DNA of 64,000 nt, taken from assembly GCF_008831285.2 (NCBI RefSeq), contig NC_045145.1:24054802-24118801 (forward strand), given 5' to 3'. Of this stretch, positions 36,631 to 49,956 are shown one piece after another. The position numbers were made by a program, and so were the translations under genes. The notes beneath the pieces are model-generated. The model searched no databases. It was not told the origin of the DNA and saw only the letters and a program-made list of their open reading frames with translations. Position 1 is the first letter of the stretch. Each line of letters begins with the position of its first letter. Origin of the DNA: Nymphaea colorata (Eukaryota; Streptophyta; Magnoliopsida; Nymphaeales; Nymphaeaceae).

Positions 36631-37551
36631 CAATGCTCGCATGTCATCGTCATCATCCATGTAAGGCTCACCTACACTCTACATTTTCTTCGATGACAGT
36701 GGATATACAGTGCATCATTATCACTACCATTATCCTCATTAAAAGTTTTCTCGTGCATGGGATGGAGCGAGGGAAGTCTCGCAGCAACTCTAGCAGCACG
36801 CAAAAATCCGTTCTTGAGCCAAAGCTGCCGATTCTCCAACTCTCGGTTTGTGAATCTGCCAAAAATATTTAAAATTTCTTTAGAAAACAAAAATATGAAA
36901 ATAACTAAAAAATATAATAATATTAAATTACTCACAAACAGAACTTTCCTTTTTGTTTTTGTTGGTAAGTAGAAGAAGCATTCATCATATCTTCATTCAA
37001 TAAAACCTCATCCGTCCTCATAAGATATCAAGCCAGCTTTCGGTGCTTCAGAGTAATCCTTGAATGGCGGGTCAATTTTACGTTCCTCATTTGATTGGTC
37101 ATTATCATATTGCGTATATGACGCATTATGATTGGCGTCTTGCACCACAGCTGATCCATATTGGTTTCTTGTAGATCGATGGATCAACTCCTAATTGTAT
37201 ACTTTCACGAGCTTTTCACTTTTAATTTCAAAAAACACCAAACCATCGCGTTTCTACTTATATAAACCACGCATGCAGATCAGATTATTCCAGCAATTTG
37301 GACACTATTGATCTCTTTAATCAGACTGCACATTATATGGTTTCAATTCAACTTGATGGGATCTAACCATAACTCACAGATCGAAGGAAGCATATGAACA
37401 CAATGGATCATAGCTTCAGTCTTGCATTTGTTAGAACTTGTTAGATTAGAAAGGATCAAGGGAGATGTGAAGAAGGTTTTCCAAGTGAAGGACAAGTCAA
37501 GAACATGATAAACAGGCACCTCTTGGGATGATGTTTGCCTATGGAGAAGCT

Positions 37552-37926
37552 TGATGGGCTGCACAACGAGTCTAGCCAACACATGCTTGACTCGAGCTCG
37601 AGTTTAAATTTATGCTCGAAGTGTTAAACAAGTCAAGTTCAAGTTGTAAGAACTCGAAGGCTCGGCTGGCCTAGCGTGAATTATTATTAGATGGTCGTTC
37701 ATACTTGCATTAGTCAAAAGAAACCACGTAAATAAGTTAAAAGAAACAGGAGACATTTGACTTAACCTATATGAGTGAAACGAGTTAAGTATGTTTAGCT
37801 CAAGCTTGATGTCGTATCATCGAATCTCAAGCTTGACTCGAGTTCGAGCCAAACTCGAGTTGTTGGAGTCGGGTCGAGCTTAAGCTGGGCCAGCTTGAGC
37901 TCAACTCTCTCATGCACAGCCCTACT
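37552..37926. mobile_element. hAT-like non-autonomous element, approximate limits
   Basis: The right end reads CATGCACAGCCCTA, the inverse of the TAGGGCTGTGCA terminus common in plant hAT-derived repeats. The left end (GGGCTGCACAACGAG at about 37555) looks like a diverged partner. Many CTCGAG/GAGCTC/CAAGCTTGA motifs occur at both ends, as typical subterminal repeats. There is no transposase coding, and an 8-bp target duplication could not be confirmed. Confidence 0.4.
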
Positions 37927-37929
37927 TTT

Positions 37930-40860
37930 GAGAAAGGAAAAAGGAGAAACGATAAGGTCTACAAGATCACCATGCGCAGTGGTTGCCGATGTGTTCTTGA
38001 GACATCCCTTTCCCACTTAAGCCGCAAAAAGGTGCTTAAATTGTCGTCCTCTTGATCATAATTTATATTATTAGAGCCCAGATATGTAATGACATCTCAA
38101 ACTTGTGGTTGAGATGGTGTTGATGACGTTCAACTTGTCTTATACTATCTCAACTTTCACTTTCTTTGGTCCCTCAGCATTTTTCAACTTCAATACCTTG
38201 GAAGCTTTGTGCATAAAATAATGTTTGATATATATGAAAATAAATTCTCATGTAGATTTCGAGGAGCATGAGGATCATAAAGACGCTTAAATTAATGGGA
38301 ATGTAGTTAGTGCTACTCTTTGAGCAGTACTGGCAGAGTTAGAAGCCTGAACTAGAAGAAATCCAAACTATAGGTACTAATAAATCCAAGTTTGATACTA
38401 CATATTTTAAAACAAGGTTACAATTGCCAATCACATTTAATCCTTTGCAATACAATTATGACAAAAGCAATAGCAACTATCTATACCAATTATGTTAAAT
38501 TCATGTAGGTAAATTCTATTAATATTATTTTACAATTTTGGGATGTCGACTCTTTGCACAAATTAAAGCATGCACGTATACTCTCTAGGGTTGGGGATTC
38601 CAGTCAAGATGTTTTATCAAGAGTTCAACAACAAAAGGTTGAATTTTGACGGCATCAGTTCAAACTTGGTAGTTTCTTTGACACCCGAATCAAGAATCTA
38701 CTCACGGTCTTCGTCCTGGTCTAACTTGGCAACCCAAGATCTGACACAGTAAAATCCCAGATCTATTCTTCCAACTAAACTTTAATTTTCTTTAATGATT
38801 TCAAGTTTATATATATATATATATATATATATGTGCGTGTGTGTGTGTGTGAACTTAATTTTCAAAAGCTTACAAGCATTTCACGCATTTGGGTAGGTTA
38901 ACCTGTGGTTGAAGGCAGGTATTCGTCCAGCACCTTGGCCTTCCTTTAGGCAGCGTCCGATTATTGTTCGAACAGTATGTGGGGTTGAATCATATTAGAA
39001 CCCAGAAACATGTGTTCAATAAATAAATAAATAAATGATAATGAGAATATCTTAAGTTGGTATTCAATTTGTAGATATAAATAATAAATGGGATCAAACT
39101 TCTTTTCTCTAATAAAAATTTACACATAACTTTTATAAAAAAAATCATCTTATATAAAAATTTTAAAAAATAATATTTTAGCACTTGTCATAACTCAGCT
39201 CTACTCATGAAAGAAACTTTCAACGCTGCCTCTGGCAGCCATTCACCGGAGGAAAACACAAAAAATAAAAATTAAATACAAATCTAAGCAAAACCTTGCT
39301 GCCGGCTATCGCGTTGGACCAGATGCGACTCTGACACCACCAACCAACCACTTTTGCTCATCTGGCTAACCAATCAGGAGACTGCACATACTCATAGCTT
39401 CAAGCATGTCGGCTGTCGGATCTGATCACGGGTCCGAATAGGGTTCATTTTCAGATCTGGATTTGACTTAGCTCTTCAGTTTTTTCTTGTTCCCGATGTG
39501 ATCTGGACTTAAGATCTAAAGTGACTTTCCCCTTCTTCTTACATGAGAACGCAGCGGACTCTTGAACTGGATTAATTGATAAATCCTGAACTGGATCTGA
39601 TCCGTGAACCATATGATGCACGGTCATCTCATATAGCCTTAGTTAACCTGCAACCATCTATGACAAAGTTTAACGGTTTACGCTTTTGCAAATCTGGATC
39701 CAAATCTGAACCTAGTGGGTCTAAGATCTGGATTGATCTGGATCTGGACCAAGCAGAGAGCCCATTTACTTTACCAATTAGGCAATTACTAGAAATTTTG
39801 GTTTGACGCCTCCCTTCGAACATCAGCGTTTATTGCTAAATCCATATTATATATAAAAATATTGTCGCTCACAAATTAATGTTCTAATTAGATTATAAAT
39901 CTACAAAAGCAACCAAAATTGAGCCGAATGGGCTTATTTGTCCTTGGTCAGCCCTGTGATCCAGATCCAGATCCAGATGTTCAGTCCGCCTCACAGACAT
40001 TCTGAGCCACCCAATTTATGAAATTTGTCGGGTTATAAATAAATTTTATTTCTTGACACCAATAATGCCGAAGTGGGACCCACGTCAGCCGACCCTAACT
40101 TTCAAAGATCTCATGCATGACTTGAAAAATAGAAGTATATTTACCTGAAAATGCCAATTTAAATGTAGTTTTAATTTTTAACTTTTGAGCTTTCAAAATA
40201 TGACAACAATCTTAAAATTTAATTAATAACTGTTTTTTTTTAGTGCTACAAAATCTCTTTTTCCTTCTCGGAAGAAAAAAGTTCAGAATAAAAACCTTTG
40301 AATTTTATTTTTTAATTTTTAAATTTGCGATAAATTTGCGCTCATGGGATTGCAGTGGTAGAAAGCTTACAAGATCGAAATGGAAAAAAAAATAATTCCA
40401 CGAAAAATTGAAAATTACGTCGCCATTATAAACTTTAAGTCATTGTCACGTCCTTTTCTTCTCCTTTGATTGATTGATCTCTTGTTAAACAGACGAAAAA
40501 TGCGGTTCAACGTCGCCAAGAAAGATTTAATGAAACCCAAAGAAACAGTCCTTCCATCTCATTTTGCCACGATATCGTTGCAAAGCTTGTAATTTGACCT
40601 GTCGTGCTCAAAGTGGGATCAACTGCCCGCGGCTTGTTTTTCAGATGCACATATGTAGTTACTCTACTTTTAGCATTTCTTCACAAACACGGGGTGAAAA
40701 TTATATAAGAAGAAAAAGGGAGCACGTGATCTCAGTGGTTCAGATTTTCCCTCTTTCGGGTTTTTCATGGTCGTGCAAAGAAACACAGAAACATCGACTT
40801 ATTTATGCACACGTTTTAATTCCTTGCACGCAAGAATCTCTGGTTGTCTGATTTTTCATA
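37930..40860. other. Gene-poor DNA upstream of the transporter gene
   Basis: No coding exon is recognised. An (AT)n-(GT)n tract lies at 38811-38850. Repeated GATCTGGAT/GATCCAGAT motifs in both orientations occur between about 39420 and 39990, suggesting a decayed transposon with subterminal repeats. The last part is probably the promoter of the downstream gene. Confidence 0.4.
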
Positions 40861-41273
40861 TTTATGGTTGAAGTATGGCAGTTGGCGACAGCGCCATCTT
40901 TCTCTCTCTGATTAGAAACTCGTGAATTTATCCATTTTTCCCATCGTCGGCATTGAGAATTCGGATTTTAGGTAGATTATCTTTTCCCAGCTTGGATTCT
41001 AGTCTGTACTTTGAGAAATCGGTGGTTTTCAGGATCTTGGGTTCCTGAATTAGCGGTTTCCTTTCTGTCTCGGCGTAGGCGGCGATTGCAGCGTCTGTGG
41101 GGATTCTGACCTGAGGCTGTCAGAGACCAGTTTAGCCTTTATTTTGGGATTGTGTTGGCTGTTCCGAGTGACGGATTGGAAGAGGTTTTGTTGATTTGAG
41201 TTTCGATTGTGTGGTTTCTTTAGCTTGACTGCCGAAGCTTAGCCGTGAACGTGAATTTTTGGTGCTTTTGTAG

Positions 41274-42004
41274 GTACGGTTGTAACTCTGTTTGTGTTTT
41301 TTTGGTTTCTTAGTTTGTATGGAATTCGTGGTTCTTGGATGGCCTTTTTCCTTTTGGTTTTTCTTGTCTCTCTTTGATTTGTTTTTCGATTGTTAGTCAA
41401 CAGTTTCGCTTTGGAATTGAAAAATGTCTTTTTATCCAGTTCTGTCCTGATTGGAGTAACTGCAATAAAATTTAGTCATTTTTCAACTCCCTGTTGCTTA
41501 TTATGCGCTAAATGAGCGAGTTTTATTGGTAATTCTTCGTTGGCTGAGTAACTGTTATCGTTTAAAGTTTGGGTTTGATCTTTTTATGTATTATGAATTT
41601 GTTTTGTTTTGTTTGACTGCTGATTTGTTGTCACTCCATGCGGAAACTTTACTCGGATTTATTTAAAAATTAAACCGTGACTTTCGTCGGAAATATCTCT
41701 AGAGCGTTCTGTATTTGTTCTTTTGTTTTCTCTTCCTGTTCTTCTCCCTTTCTTCAAATACGGAGTTCTAAATGTTTTTGAATTCCCACAGTAATGTTTC
41801 GGTTCTTCAATTTGCTAGTTTTGTCCTTCCTCCATCTTACCAGTTAAGATTGGTTGATTTGTTATTTGATTAATTTGGTTAAATTTTTTGAAAGTAAAGT
41901 TTCGAGATATGCAAATATATGTAGTAACAGAGGCCGAGCTAAGATAAAATCCTGTATTGAAGTATTATTGTTCTTCTTTCTGTTTTCCTTTTGCTTCATT
42001 TAAG
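41274..42004 (+). other. Possible 5'-UTR intron of the AVT6 gene
   Basis: A donor-like TAG|gtacgg at 41274 and a pyrimidine-rich acceptor (ccttttgcttcatttaag) ending at 42004 would remove about 730 bp of T-rich, intron-like sequence just before the start ATG at 42023. Based on composition and splice consensus only. Confidence 0.35.
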
Positions 42005-42022
42005 TGATACTAGCAAAGTGGG

Positions 42023-45000
42023 ATGACGATCGGGAGCTTGGCCCCTCCAAGAGAAAAGAAATCAAGGAACAATAAGCAAGTGGTGGATGAGAAAGCGCCT
42101 CTGCTCCCAAGGAAACAAGATGAGCTTCAAGGAGAGTTGGATGGGTTCAATGGGGCTTCATTTTCTGGCGCGGTATTCAATCTTTCTACCACGGTTGTTG
42201 GTGCTGGGATCATGGCTTTACCTGCCACCATGAAAGTTCTTGGGCTTGGACCTGGTATAGTAATGATCATCTTAATGGCATTTCTGACGGAGGCCTCGAT
42301 TGAGATCCTCTTGAGGTTCAGCAGAGCTGGGAAGACAGTCTCATATGGAGGGCTTATGGGAGAAGCTTTTGGGAGAACTGGAAAGATATTGTTGCAGATA
42401 TGTGTCATTATTAACAATGTAGGCGTGTTGATTGTCTACATGATCATCATAGGTAATCATTCATCTTATTTTATACTATCGTTCACTTCTTCCCTTCTCG
42501 ATTCCGTCCAATCATTCCCCATCGAATGTGTTTGTTTTTAAAATTTCTTGTCTGTCACTGCTTGGTAGATGCCGTTGTGGCTTATGCAAGGGAAAGTTCT
42601 TCACTCTAATATGTCGATTGGAATTTGGATGTTTCGTCACTCTTAACTTTCCACAGTTTTGGACAATTCTTTTAGTGATTTGATAACTTGGATCATGACT
42701 ATCCTCAATTCAAATATCTTCTGGCCCATTGAAAACATATTTCTGAGAAAAGGCATGTGTGAACCTCTTCCAATATTCATTTTCTCAAAACACAAATTGG
42801 TACCTTATAAGACTTAAAAGCTACTGTATACAACCAACGATATCTTTCAATCTGTGTATCTACATTTTCCTGATTGAGTTCATGAGTTTGCTGATAATCA
42901 CTTCATTCCTTAGGCATGTCATTGTGTTTCTTCTCTATTCACACATTCATGTGAAATTTTGATCTTCCCCTGGCAATCCATTAGTCAACACTTCTTCCTT
43001 AGATTTATAATTAACTTGTGTAATTTTAGTGAGCATTTATTTAGCTGTGCATCAATCAGAACCACATGAATACTCTTCAGAATACAATTACTTTTTCCAG
43101 ACATCTCTAGCGGAAAAATAAATATGCAATCAGAACCACATGAATACTCTTCAGAATACAATTACTTTTTCCAGGCATCTCTAGTGGAAAAATAAATATG
43201 ATTGTTGAGAACTTTTTCGTTCAGGTGATGTGCTTTCTGGGACATCCTCAACTGGAGTGCATCACGCTGGTCTTCTGGAAGGATGGTTTGGCGAACACTG
43301 GTGGAATGGACGTGGATTCATTTTGCTGATTACAACTTTAGCTATATTTGCCCCATTGGTATCATTCAAGCGTGTTGGTACGTGTCCATTCTTTGACCAT
43401 GTCTGTTTGTCCCTTATCTGGACTGTGATATCAGAATGATTGCTTCCCTTATTGCTTTCCCTTAAATTTTGATGCTTCTTTAATCAGGCTGAGGTTGTGA
43501 TCTGACATCTGGCTTAGGATGTGAATTTGGTCTTGGCCCTGACTTTTCCACTACTTGGCACATGTACATGTTTTCTGGAGGAATTCCTTTATGGACTTGC
43601 CTTTGCATTGTAACTAGCATACTTGTCTAACGATTCTGGATTCAATATCTCCTTTGAATTCTACATGGCACTTTCTTACTACGCAGCAAAGCCATTAAAA
43701 TAATGCCAGTTGTTTTTGCTTTTTCCCTTTGCTCTGTATCAGTACTTTATTTGATAGTTTTTCTTTATTTGCAGATTCTCTGAGATTTACTTCTGCACTA
43801 TCAGTGGCACTTGCAGTGGTATTTGTTGTTATAACAGCTGGCATCACTATTGTTAAATTGATAAATGGAAGCATAGCAATGCCCAGGTGGACACCTCATA
43901 TTACAGATATGGCATCCATCTGGAACCTTTTTACAGTGGTTCCTGTGCTTGTGACTGCTTATATCTGCCACTACAATGGTATGTTAGAGAACCATTTGTA
44001 TCATTTAATTGTCTGAATTAGTTTATGTGGGTTCAGCAATCTTCAAATGGATAATCCTGCAGTTACTTCTTATACATAAGAGTGTATATCAAAGAAATGT
44101 TTTGAGCCTTTTGACAGAGGTATCCGTTTCCATTAGTGAACAGTCATGGTTATCTTCTTCTTTAGTTTCACATGCCGTTAGTTTATTTGAAGAAGAAATT
44201 TGAAAATGAAGAATATTAAATTCTTTCTTAAGATAACAAGGAATTTCTTGTCTTTCTCTTTGATTTTGAGATTACTTCTGCATGACTGTTGTAACATACA
44301 GTAGTTGCTTACTGAAATCCTAAATTCATGAGCCATCGAACCTGGACGAAAGAGACTCCTCATTAAAGTTACCTTCTTTTGTTTTTTTATTTATTTTTCC
44401 AGTAATTGGCTTGTCTATCATTAAGATTCTGAGGATTATGAGAAGTCAGTTTTGTCAAACCTGCAATAAATTATTCTTCCATTGAAATAATTGGCATCTC
44501 TTGGTTCATCTTTTTGAATTTGTGTCCGTTCTTCTTTTTTCCCTTCAGTATGTTTCAAGAGCACCAATGCATAGTTGCACCTTTCTTTTAATAATATTTG
44601 CTATTCCAATTTTCTCATCACACATTATGACAGTTTTCAATTGATTACATGCAGTCCATAGCATAGAGAATGAGCTTGAGGAACCTTCACAAATGAAGTC
44701 AATAGTCCATACCTCGCTGGCCCTCTGTTCCACAGTTTATGTTGCAACCAGCTTCTTTGGTTTCCTTCTGTTTGGGGAGGAAACTCAGGATGATGTCTTG
44801 GCTAACTTTGATTCTAACCTTGGGATCTGCTACAGCTCAATACTGAATGATGCTGTCCGCATTAGCTATGCTGTTCACTTGATGCTTGTCTATCCCATCA
44901 TCTTCTTTGCTCTTCGGCTCAACGTGGATGGGCTTCTCTTTCCATCTTCAAGACCCCTGGTACAGGATAACAGGAGGTTTGCTTTGGTTACTGTGGGGCT

Positions 45001-46898
45001 TATTGGAATCATCTTCCTGGGGGCAAACTTCATACCCAGCATCTGGGATGCCTTCCAATTCACAGGAGCAACTGCTGCTGTTTGTATTGGTTTCATCTTC
45101 CCTGCAGCCATTGCACTCAGGTAACTTTTCACTTGTGATGTTGAGAGGATTATTTGATTGGTTTGTCACCTGACAACATAGTAGTATAAAAGATGGGTTT
45201 TAGACAAGAATCTCGTTGTCTGTCATGAGTTTCTGATTATAGTAGTGGCTTTCAAATTTGCACTAAGGTATGTATGATCATTATGTAATACTGAAACAAA
45301 ACACCTAGCATGTTACTTGTTAGAATCTCAGCTAGTCGGACTAGTTTGATCGGCTGATTAGTCCCAGTAGTCAGTTGAATTGGACCAATTGGTTATATAG
45401 GCCTGTCCTTCAAACTAGCGATTAGCTGGTCAGACTAGTGAAGTGGTAAGCCTGGTATTTGGACAGCAAACTAATCTGTGGCCTATAAGCAAATATGTGT
45501 GTTATTTTGTGTGTGTGTATGTTTATTGTTATGTCAAATATCTGTGTTTATTTATTTATAGTCAATCGACTTGGACCAAGTCGCACTGACTACTCCTACC
45601 TCATCCATTTAGTCTTTTTAGGGTCTAAGTGTCTTCAACTACCTGTATTGGACTTCCAAGTTTGACAACCTAGCCTATAATCATTTTTGAATAAATGATA
45701 TATTCATAACCATGATCTGCATGGCTTGGATAAAGGCCAAGTTTATCTTGTCCCAAGTTCCACCTGAGGTTGGTTTCTTTACAGTTAGTGCAATTCCACT
45801 GCAAAGTTATACTAAAATTTACAGTGTGAAAATAAAAATAATAAAATGAAAAAATTTTACAGCCTTGCCTGGTTGTTGTTGCCCATCATCTGTATGTTTG
45901 GATACCTGGTAATTGGTATAGATCGACACAGTACTTCAACTATTATCTGTTGCAGTTCTAGTTTATGAAGACATCATTTTCTTAACATTAAACTTGTAAT
46001 TGGAGGCTTTGTTGCGTAAGCATAGTTTCACCAGGTAAATCTTTGCAAGCAGGGCAAAACGTTCACTTGTTTCCTTTTCATCTTTATGTAGAGCTTTAGA
46101 AATATGCCAACCAGATCCATCTGCCTAGGGTATTAGACTTATGACATTCAAGTTGAAGGTGGTTGTATTTTGTTCATTCCACCATTATGCTCCGAGGTAC
46201 CTGTCCTGTAGTTGGTTATATTTGTTTCGATGTGGTGCATTCGTCATAATCTGGTAGCGAACTCCAAGCCAGCTTGCTAATGAAGAATAATCCTATGTAA
46301 ATATTTTTGTTTTGAACTTAATGGCGAAAACGTAAACACTGGAACAGTATACTGAAATTCTCCTGTTGAGGTGTAACTGTTACTTTTGCTCAAGAATTTT
46401 TGTCAAAGAGGGAAATTGATAGTGAAAGCAGTATTCCTAAAATTAGCCTGAATTGGCTGCGACTCAAATGAATTTCGACTCTTTGCTGGCTGATTCAATT
46501 CTGGAGTCGATTTTTAACAATCATTAAATGGAAGTAGAGGGGGTGAAAACATGAGCCTTGTGAAAATAAGAAGCTTTTTGTTTGGTTCAGTGAAGCTGCA
46601 AAATGGTAGCTTTGGATAAGAATATATGATGATTACATCATTGAATTTTTATTTAGCTGGTCCACTGCAGTATTGTAATGTTTTGTAGGAGATAAAAGCT
46701 TAATTTCTTGAACATTTCCGGGTTCTGATTACTCTTTCTTTCTTGATGGTTTTCAGGGATTCTCATGGTATTGCAACCAAGAGGGACAAGTACCTGTCAG
46801 TGTTCATGATTGTGCTTGCTGTCTTCTCTAACTTGGTGGCTATATATAGTGATGCATACACCATGTTCAAGAAGAGCAAGGTTTCTCCAAGGGCCTAG
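42023..46898 (+). CDS. AVT6: Amino-acid transporter of the AVT6 (AVT6A/B-like) group, five exons, 464 aa
   Basis: Exons 42023-42452, 43225-43377, 43775-43978, 44655-45120 and 46757-46898 join in frame with GT-AG introns. The protein has a basic, acidic-dileucine-containing N-terminus (DEKAPLLPRK). The first membrane segment follows (GAVFNLSTTVVGAGIMALP, about 50-68), which is the signature of the amino-acid/auxin permease (Aa_trans) family. About ten further hydrophobic segments include LIVYMIIIGDVL, LFTVVPVLVTAYICHYN and FIPSIWDAFQFTGATAAV. The length and sequence fit Arabidopsis AVT6A/AVT6B, which export amino acids such as Asp and Glu from the vacuole. Location at the tonoplast or another endomembrane is inferred from the family. 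Proton-coupled export of neutral or acidic amino acids is likely; the substrate cannot be read from sequence. Intron 1 carries a recent 74-bp duplication next to exon 2. Confidence 0.95.
43053..43200. repeat. 74-bp two-copy tandem duplication next to AVT6 exon 2
   Basis: Copies at 43053-43126 and 43127-43200 differ at about two positions. Each contains a TTACTTTTTCCAG acceptor-like sequence (AG at about 43100 and 43174). The true exon 2 acceptor is only 24 bp beyond the second copy (AG ending 43224). Confidence 0.9.
45325..45660. mobile_element. Degenerate repeat insertion in AVT6 intron 4
   Basis: Motifs of the type AGCTAGTCGGACTAGT / AGCTGGTCAGACTAGT and AGTCAATCGACTTGGACC recur in a short span. 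This is the pattern of subterminal repeats in plant DNA transposons. No terminal inverted repeats or coding region were found, so this is a tentative call. Confidence 0.25.
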
Positions 46899-46899
46899 A

Positions 46900-49860
46900 A
46901 TGGCAGGTTTTTATACAGCGTGTCTCTTGTCTGTACATATGTTCCTGAAGGAGTTGGTTTGCTGAGTACAGAAAACCGAGGCTTGAAAGGAGGTACTGCC
47001 AGTTCAACAAAAGTTGGAATATTTTTTCAAGTAATATTCAAATTGAAAAATGTTCTAGATCCTTTAAGTGAAAATTGTATCAATAAACATGGATTGAAGT
47101 TTATATAGTCAAGAGCTTGTAAATTTGCTTGGAATAAACGGAACTTTGAGTATTGCTGTGAGAGTCTACTTCCAGACTTGTACTTGACCCTTTTTTTTTG
47201 CATCTCAACGCCAAAATGCTGAGAACTGGTTGGTTGTGAAAGAATTAAGGACAATAATCTTAATTTCGGAATTTCTGTACCTTTGAGTGGAATGTGGATG
47301 TACCCATGCTTTAGTTGTGCCACTTCAGCTTGTCAAATATTGAGCATCGGGGATTACATCGCGAGCCGTGTCTTTGTGCTGGCTGGGAAATGAAACCAAC
47401 TAACCAAGGAAGACACGCTTGAGCTACAGACTTGTGCATCAGATCCTGCGTTCTTTTCTTTTCCTTTTTTTTTGGCAGAAAACATATTTGAAAGCTGTCA
47501 ATCCATGTCTAAAGGGTTTTAAGCCCATAGGAAACACTTCCCCCCGGAAATATATGTAGACAGGTGAATGCATTTTGGATATGCTGGGAACCGGTGAACC
47601 TATTGTTTCACTGGCAAGCCTAAATGGGTTGAGCTGCAGAAATAAGCACATTATTTGGGTTAGTGCAATTACCAACCATGCTTTCGATCAGCCAGCTAAC
47701 CGATTGAACCAAGTGGAAACCTGGGTAGGAGCCACTTGGTTCAATTCCAAACCAACATATGAGGTAGTCTTTCCAAGGCTATATCAGGCGGACTTGGAGT
47801 TCGTAGGCCTCAGATTTGTCATTGTTGAAAATGGTACTCCCTAGTGAGAATCACATTCAGAGTCCTTTCTTTGATATGAAATCTTGTGTTTCATAAACAT
47901 GGCACAATTAATAACTGATCAAACTTGGAAGGCCAAAATCCTTCAATGGCAGACTTTGATATCCTTTTGCCCTTTAAACCTTAATTAGTCTACATCATTT
48001 AACTGAAACTTTTCATTTCCTCTGTGTAAGCTTAGTTACATGAAGCATGAAGAGATGGTGTAATCACAATTAATATACACACTCACACGACGGAAGACTC
48101 ACATAACCTAACTATACATTGACAGACTTCCGATCGATTAAAAGCTTTAACTGCTCGTCTCTTACAATGAAGCGTTGCCCAATTCCAATCTTGCAATGAG
48201 GGATGTTATATTGATTTCAAATTCATGTTCAGATGTTCCTATCAGATTCTTTCATGGGAGGTTCCTGCTAAACTATTACGATGAATCTGTCATGAACTGG
48301 CCTTTTGCAAGCCCGAAGGTCGTAACACTTCTGGTAGGTCGTCTAACTACGAGGGCTGAAAAAAGTGCGAGAATGTCACTCCTGTAACAATGTGTACTTC
48401 CGGAGAGCTTCATCCGCATAGCTCAAGGGTTAGACTTGAGACTTTTAAGTTGATTCCTGCCAAGATTTCATTGCCCAACGGGCTTTTCTTGGCATAAAGT
48501 AGTAGTGTCTGTAACTACAGCTCGTTTATCAAAAGGAAAATATTTTTCTTATTAGAATTTTTTATATAAATAACTTCATTTTTCTTTAAAACCAAAATGT
48601 TTATGTAATTCAAAAATATTGCCTTTTTAGGTGAGCAAGAGGTTAACAACCCATCAAGACTTAAAAGGTTCTCCCATTTCCTCTGCCTCTAAGGATCTGA
48701 GTAGGGTATGGTGCCTTAGTCTACTAGGGTGTTATTACAGTTCAGAAAAGTAGCACATATGAGAATGGAACAAGCAATGCACCTTCTACCTACCTTCCTG
48801 GCTCCTGCTGAACCAGCTATAGTATGGCTCTTGAGGCTCCTCAATGCTTTTTGAGAACTGTGGCTGGAGATCTCTTTTTTTTTTTTTTTTTTTTTCCCTG
48901 AACAAACGTTTCCTCTTCTCGTTTCGCCATCACAGAATCGCCACCACTTTCACCTCCTACCTCAGACGGCTTACAGAGTAAACTTTGTGTTTGAGTAGAC
49001 TCTCCCCAACTTTCCTTCAAAAGTTACACTAAAAATATCAAATTCTTGACCTGTCTGGCCTCTAAATTAGGTGGATTAAACTATAGTTGGCTCCAATAAT
49101 TTATTGTGGTATAAAAAATGGCTTTGCCTACCTAGGAATTTGGTGTGTTAATGCTTAGGTTGTGCCCGTGCTGCACGCCAACTATTAAGTCACTTACCTC
49201 CAATTGAACGAGTGTGCGGTGCCCATGCCACTCAAGTTAGCTACCGGCCACAGCTGGTACACCAACACCCCTCATGCTATTAAACTTTTTAGGGAGGGAC
49301 TACACGTTTGATACAGGGGACGTAATTTTTTTGCAAGAATGAAGAGTTAATTTCCATATAATTTTTTTGTTTATGCTTTTCTTAGTAAAAAGTTAGATTT
49401 AAAAGCTTACCTTTTAGCTCTAGTACTAAATATGGTCTTCAGGTTTTTGTTTTTTAATAGGATCTTAAGACAATTCCTTGAATCATGTCATATTTAAAGA
49501 AGTGATTTTTTTTCAATATTTCGTTCTAAGTTAAGACGCATTTTTTTTCGCTTTTTAATGATATAAAAAGTATCATTATTATTATTATTTATTATAATTA
49601 ATATTTTAACTAGTGGTAGAAGAATATTGTTTGATCATTTGTCCCCTGATTAATACTTTTTCCAGTTTTTTTTGTTAATGAATTGCTCTTTCAATATTTA
49701 CGGGTACCGCCCATATATTTTTCTCTCTTGAAGTTTTAGGAGACCGCGGGGATGTTCTCCCCAGACGAGATTCGCGACTCCTAAGCGCTTCCTCCGCAAA
49801 CCAAGTAGCATACAAATTTTCGTTTTTAATCGAGCGCCACTACCACCGCCACCATCCTCT
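46900..49860. other. AVT6 3' region and intergenic DNA before the FHA gene
   Basis: AATAAA signals at about 47081 and 47134 are plausible polyadenylation sites of the transporter. The frame 47575-47844 (89 codons) has no recognisable domain. A poly-T run of about 21 lies at 48875-48895. The last few hundred bases are the promoter and leader of the FHA gene. Confidence 0.4.
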
Positions 49861-49956
49861 ATGCCCAAAGTTGAAGCAGGAAAGACTACTCCATCTTTTC
49901 AGTTTTCCGTTCTTCCTTTTCCCAGCGCAGACTGCTCGTGCCGGAAGCAAAAATGA
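49861..49956 (+). other. uORF of 31 codons overlapping the FHA gene start as ATGA
   Basis: ATG at 49861 opens a frame that reads through 31 codons to TGA at 49954-49956. The main start ATG is 49953-49955, so stop and start share bases in ATGA. This could permit termination-reinitiation or repress the main frame, provided the transcript begins upstream of 49861, which the sequence alone does not show. Confidence 0.45.

Noticed and set aside
40564-40851. 95-codon + strand frame with several Cys residues upstream of the AVT6 gene
   Set aside because: The CxxC-like spacing is irregular, no family is recognised, and it lies in the likely promoter region.
47575-47844. 89-codon frame downstream of AVT6
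   Set aside because: Not low complexity, but no domain, no splice support and no family recognition.
48415-48470. tRNA-like sequence (TAGCTCAAGGGTTAGA...)
   Set aside because: It resembles a tRNA A box, but no B box (GGTTCGANTCC) follows and no cloverleaf can be drawn. At most it is a decayed SINE trace.
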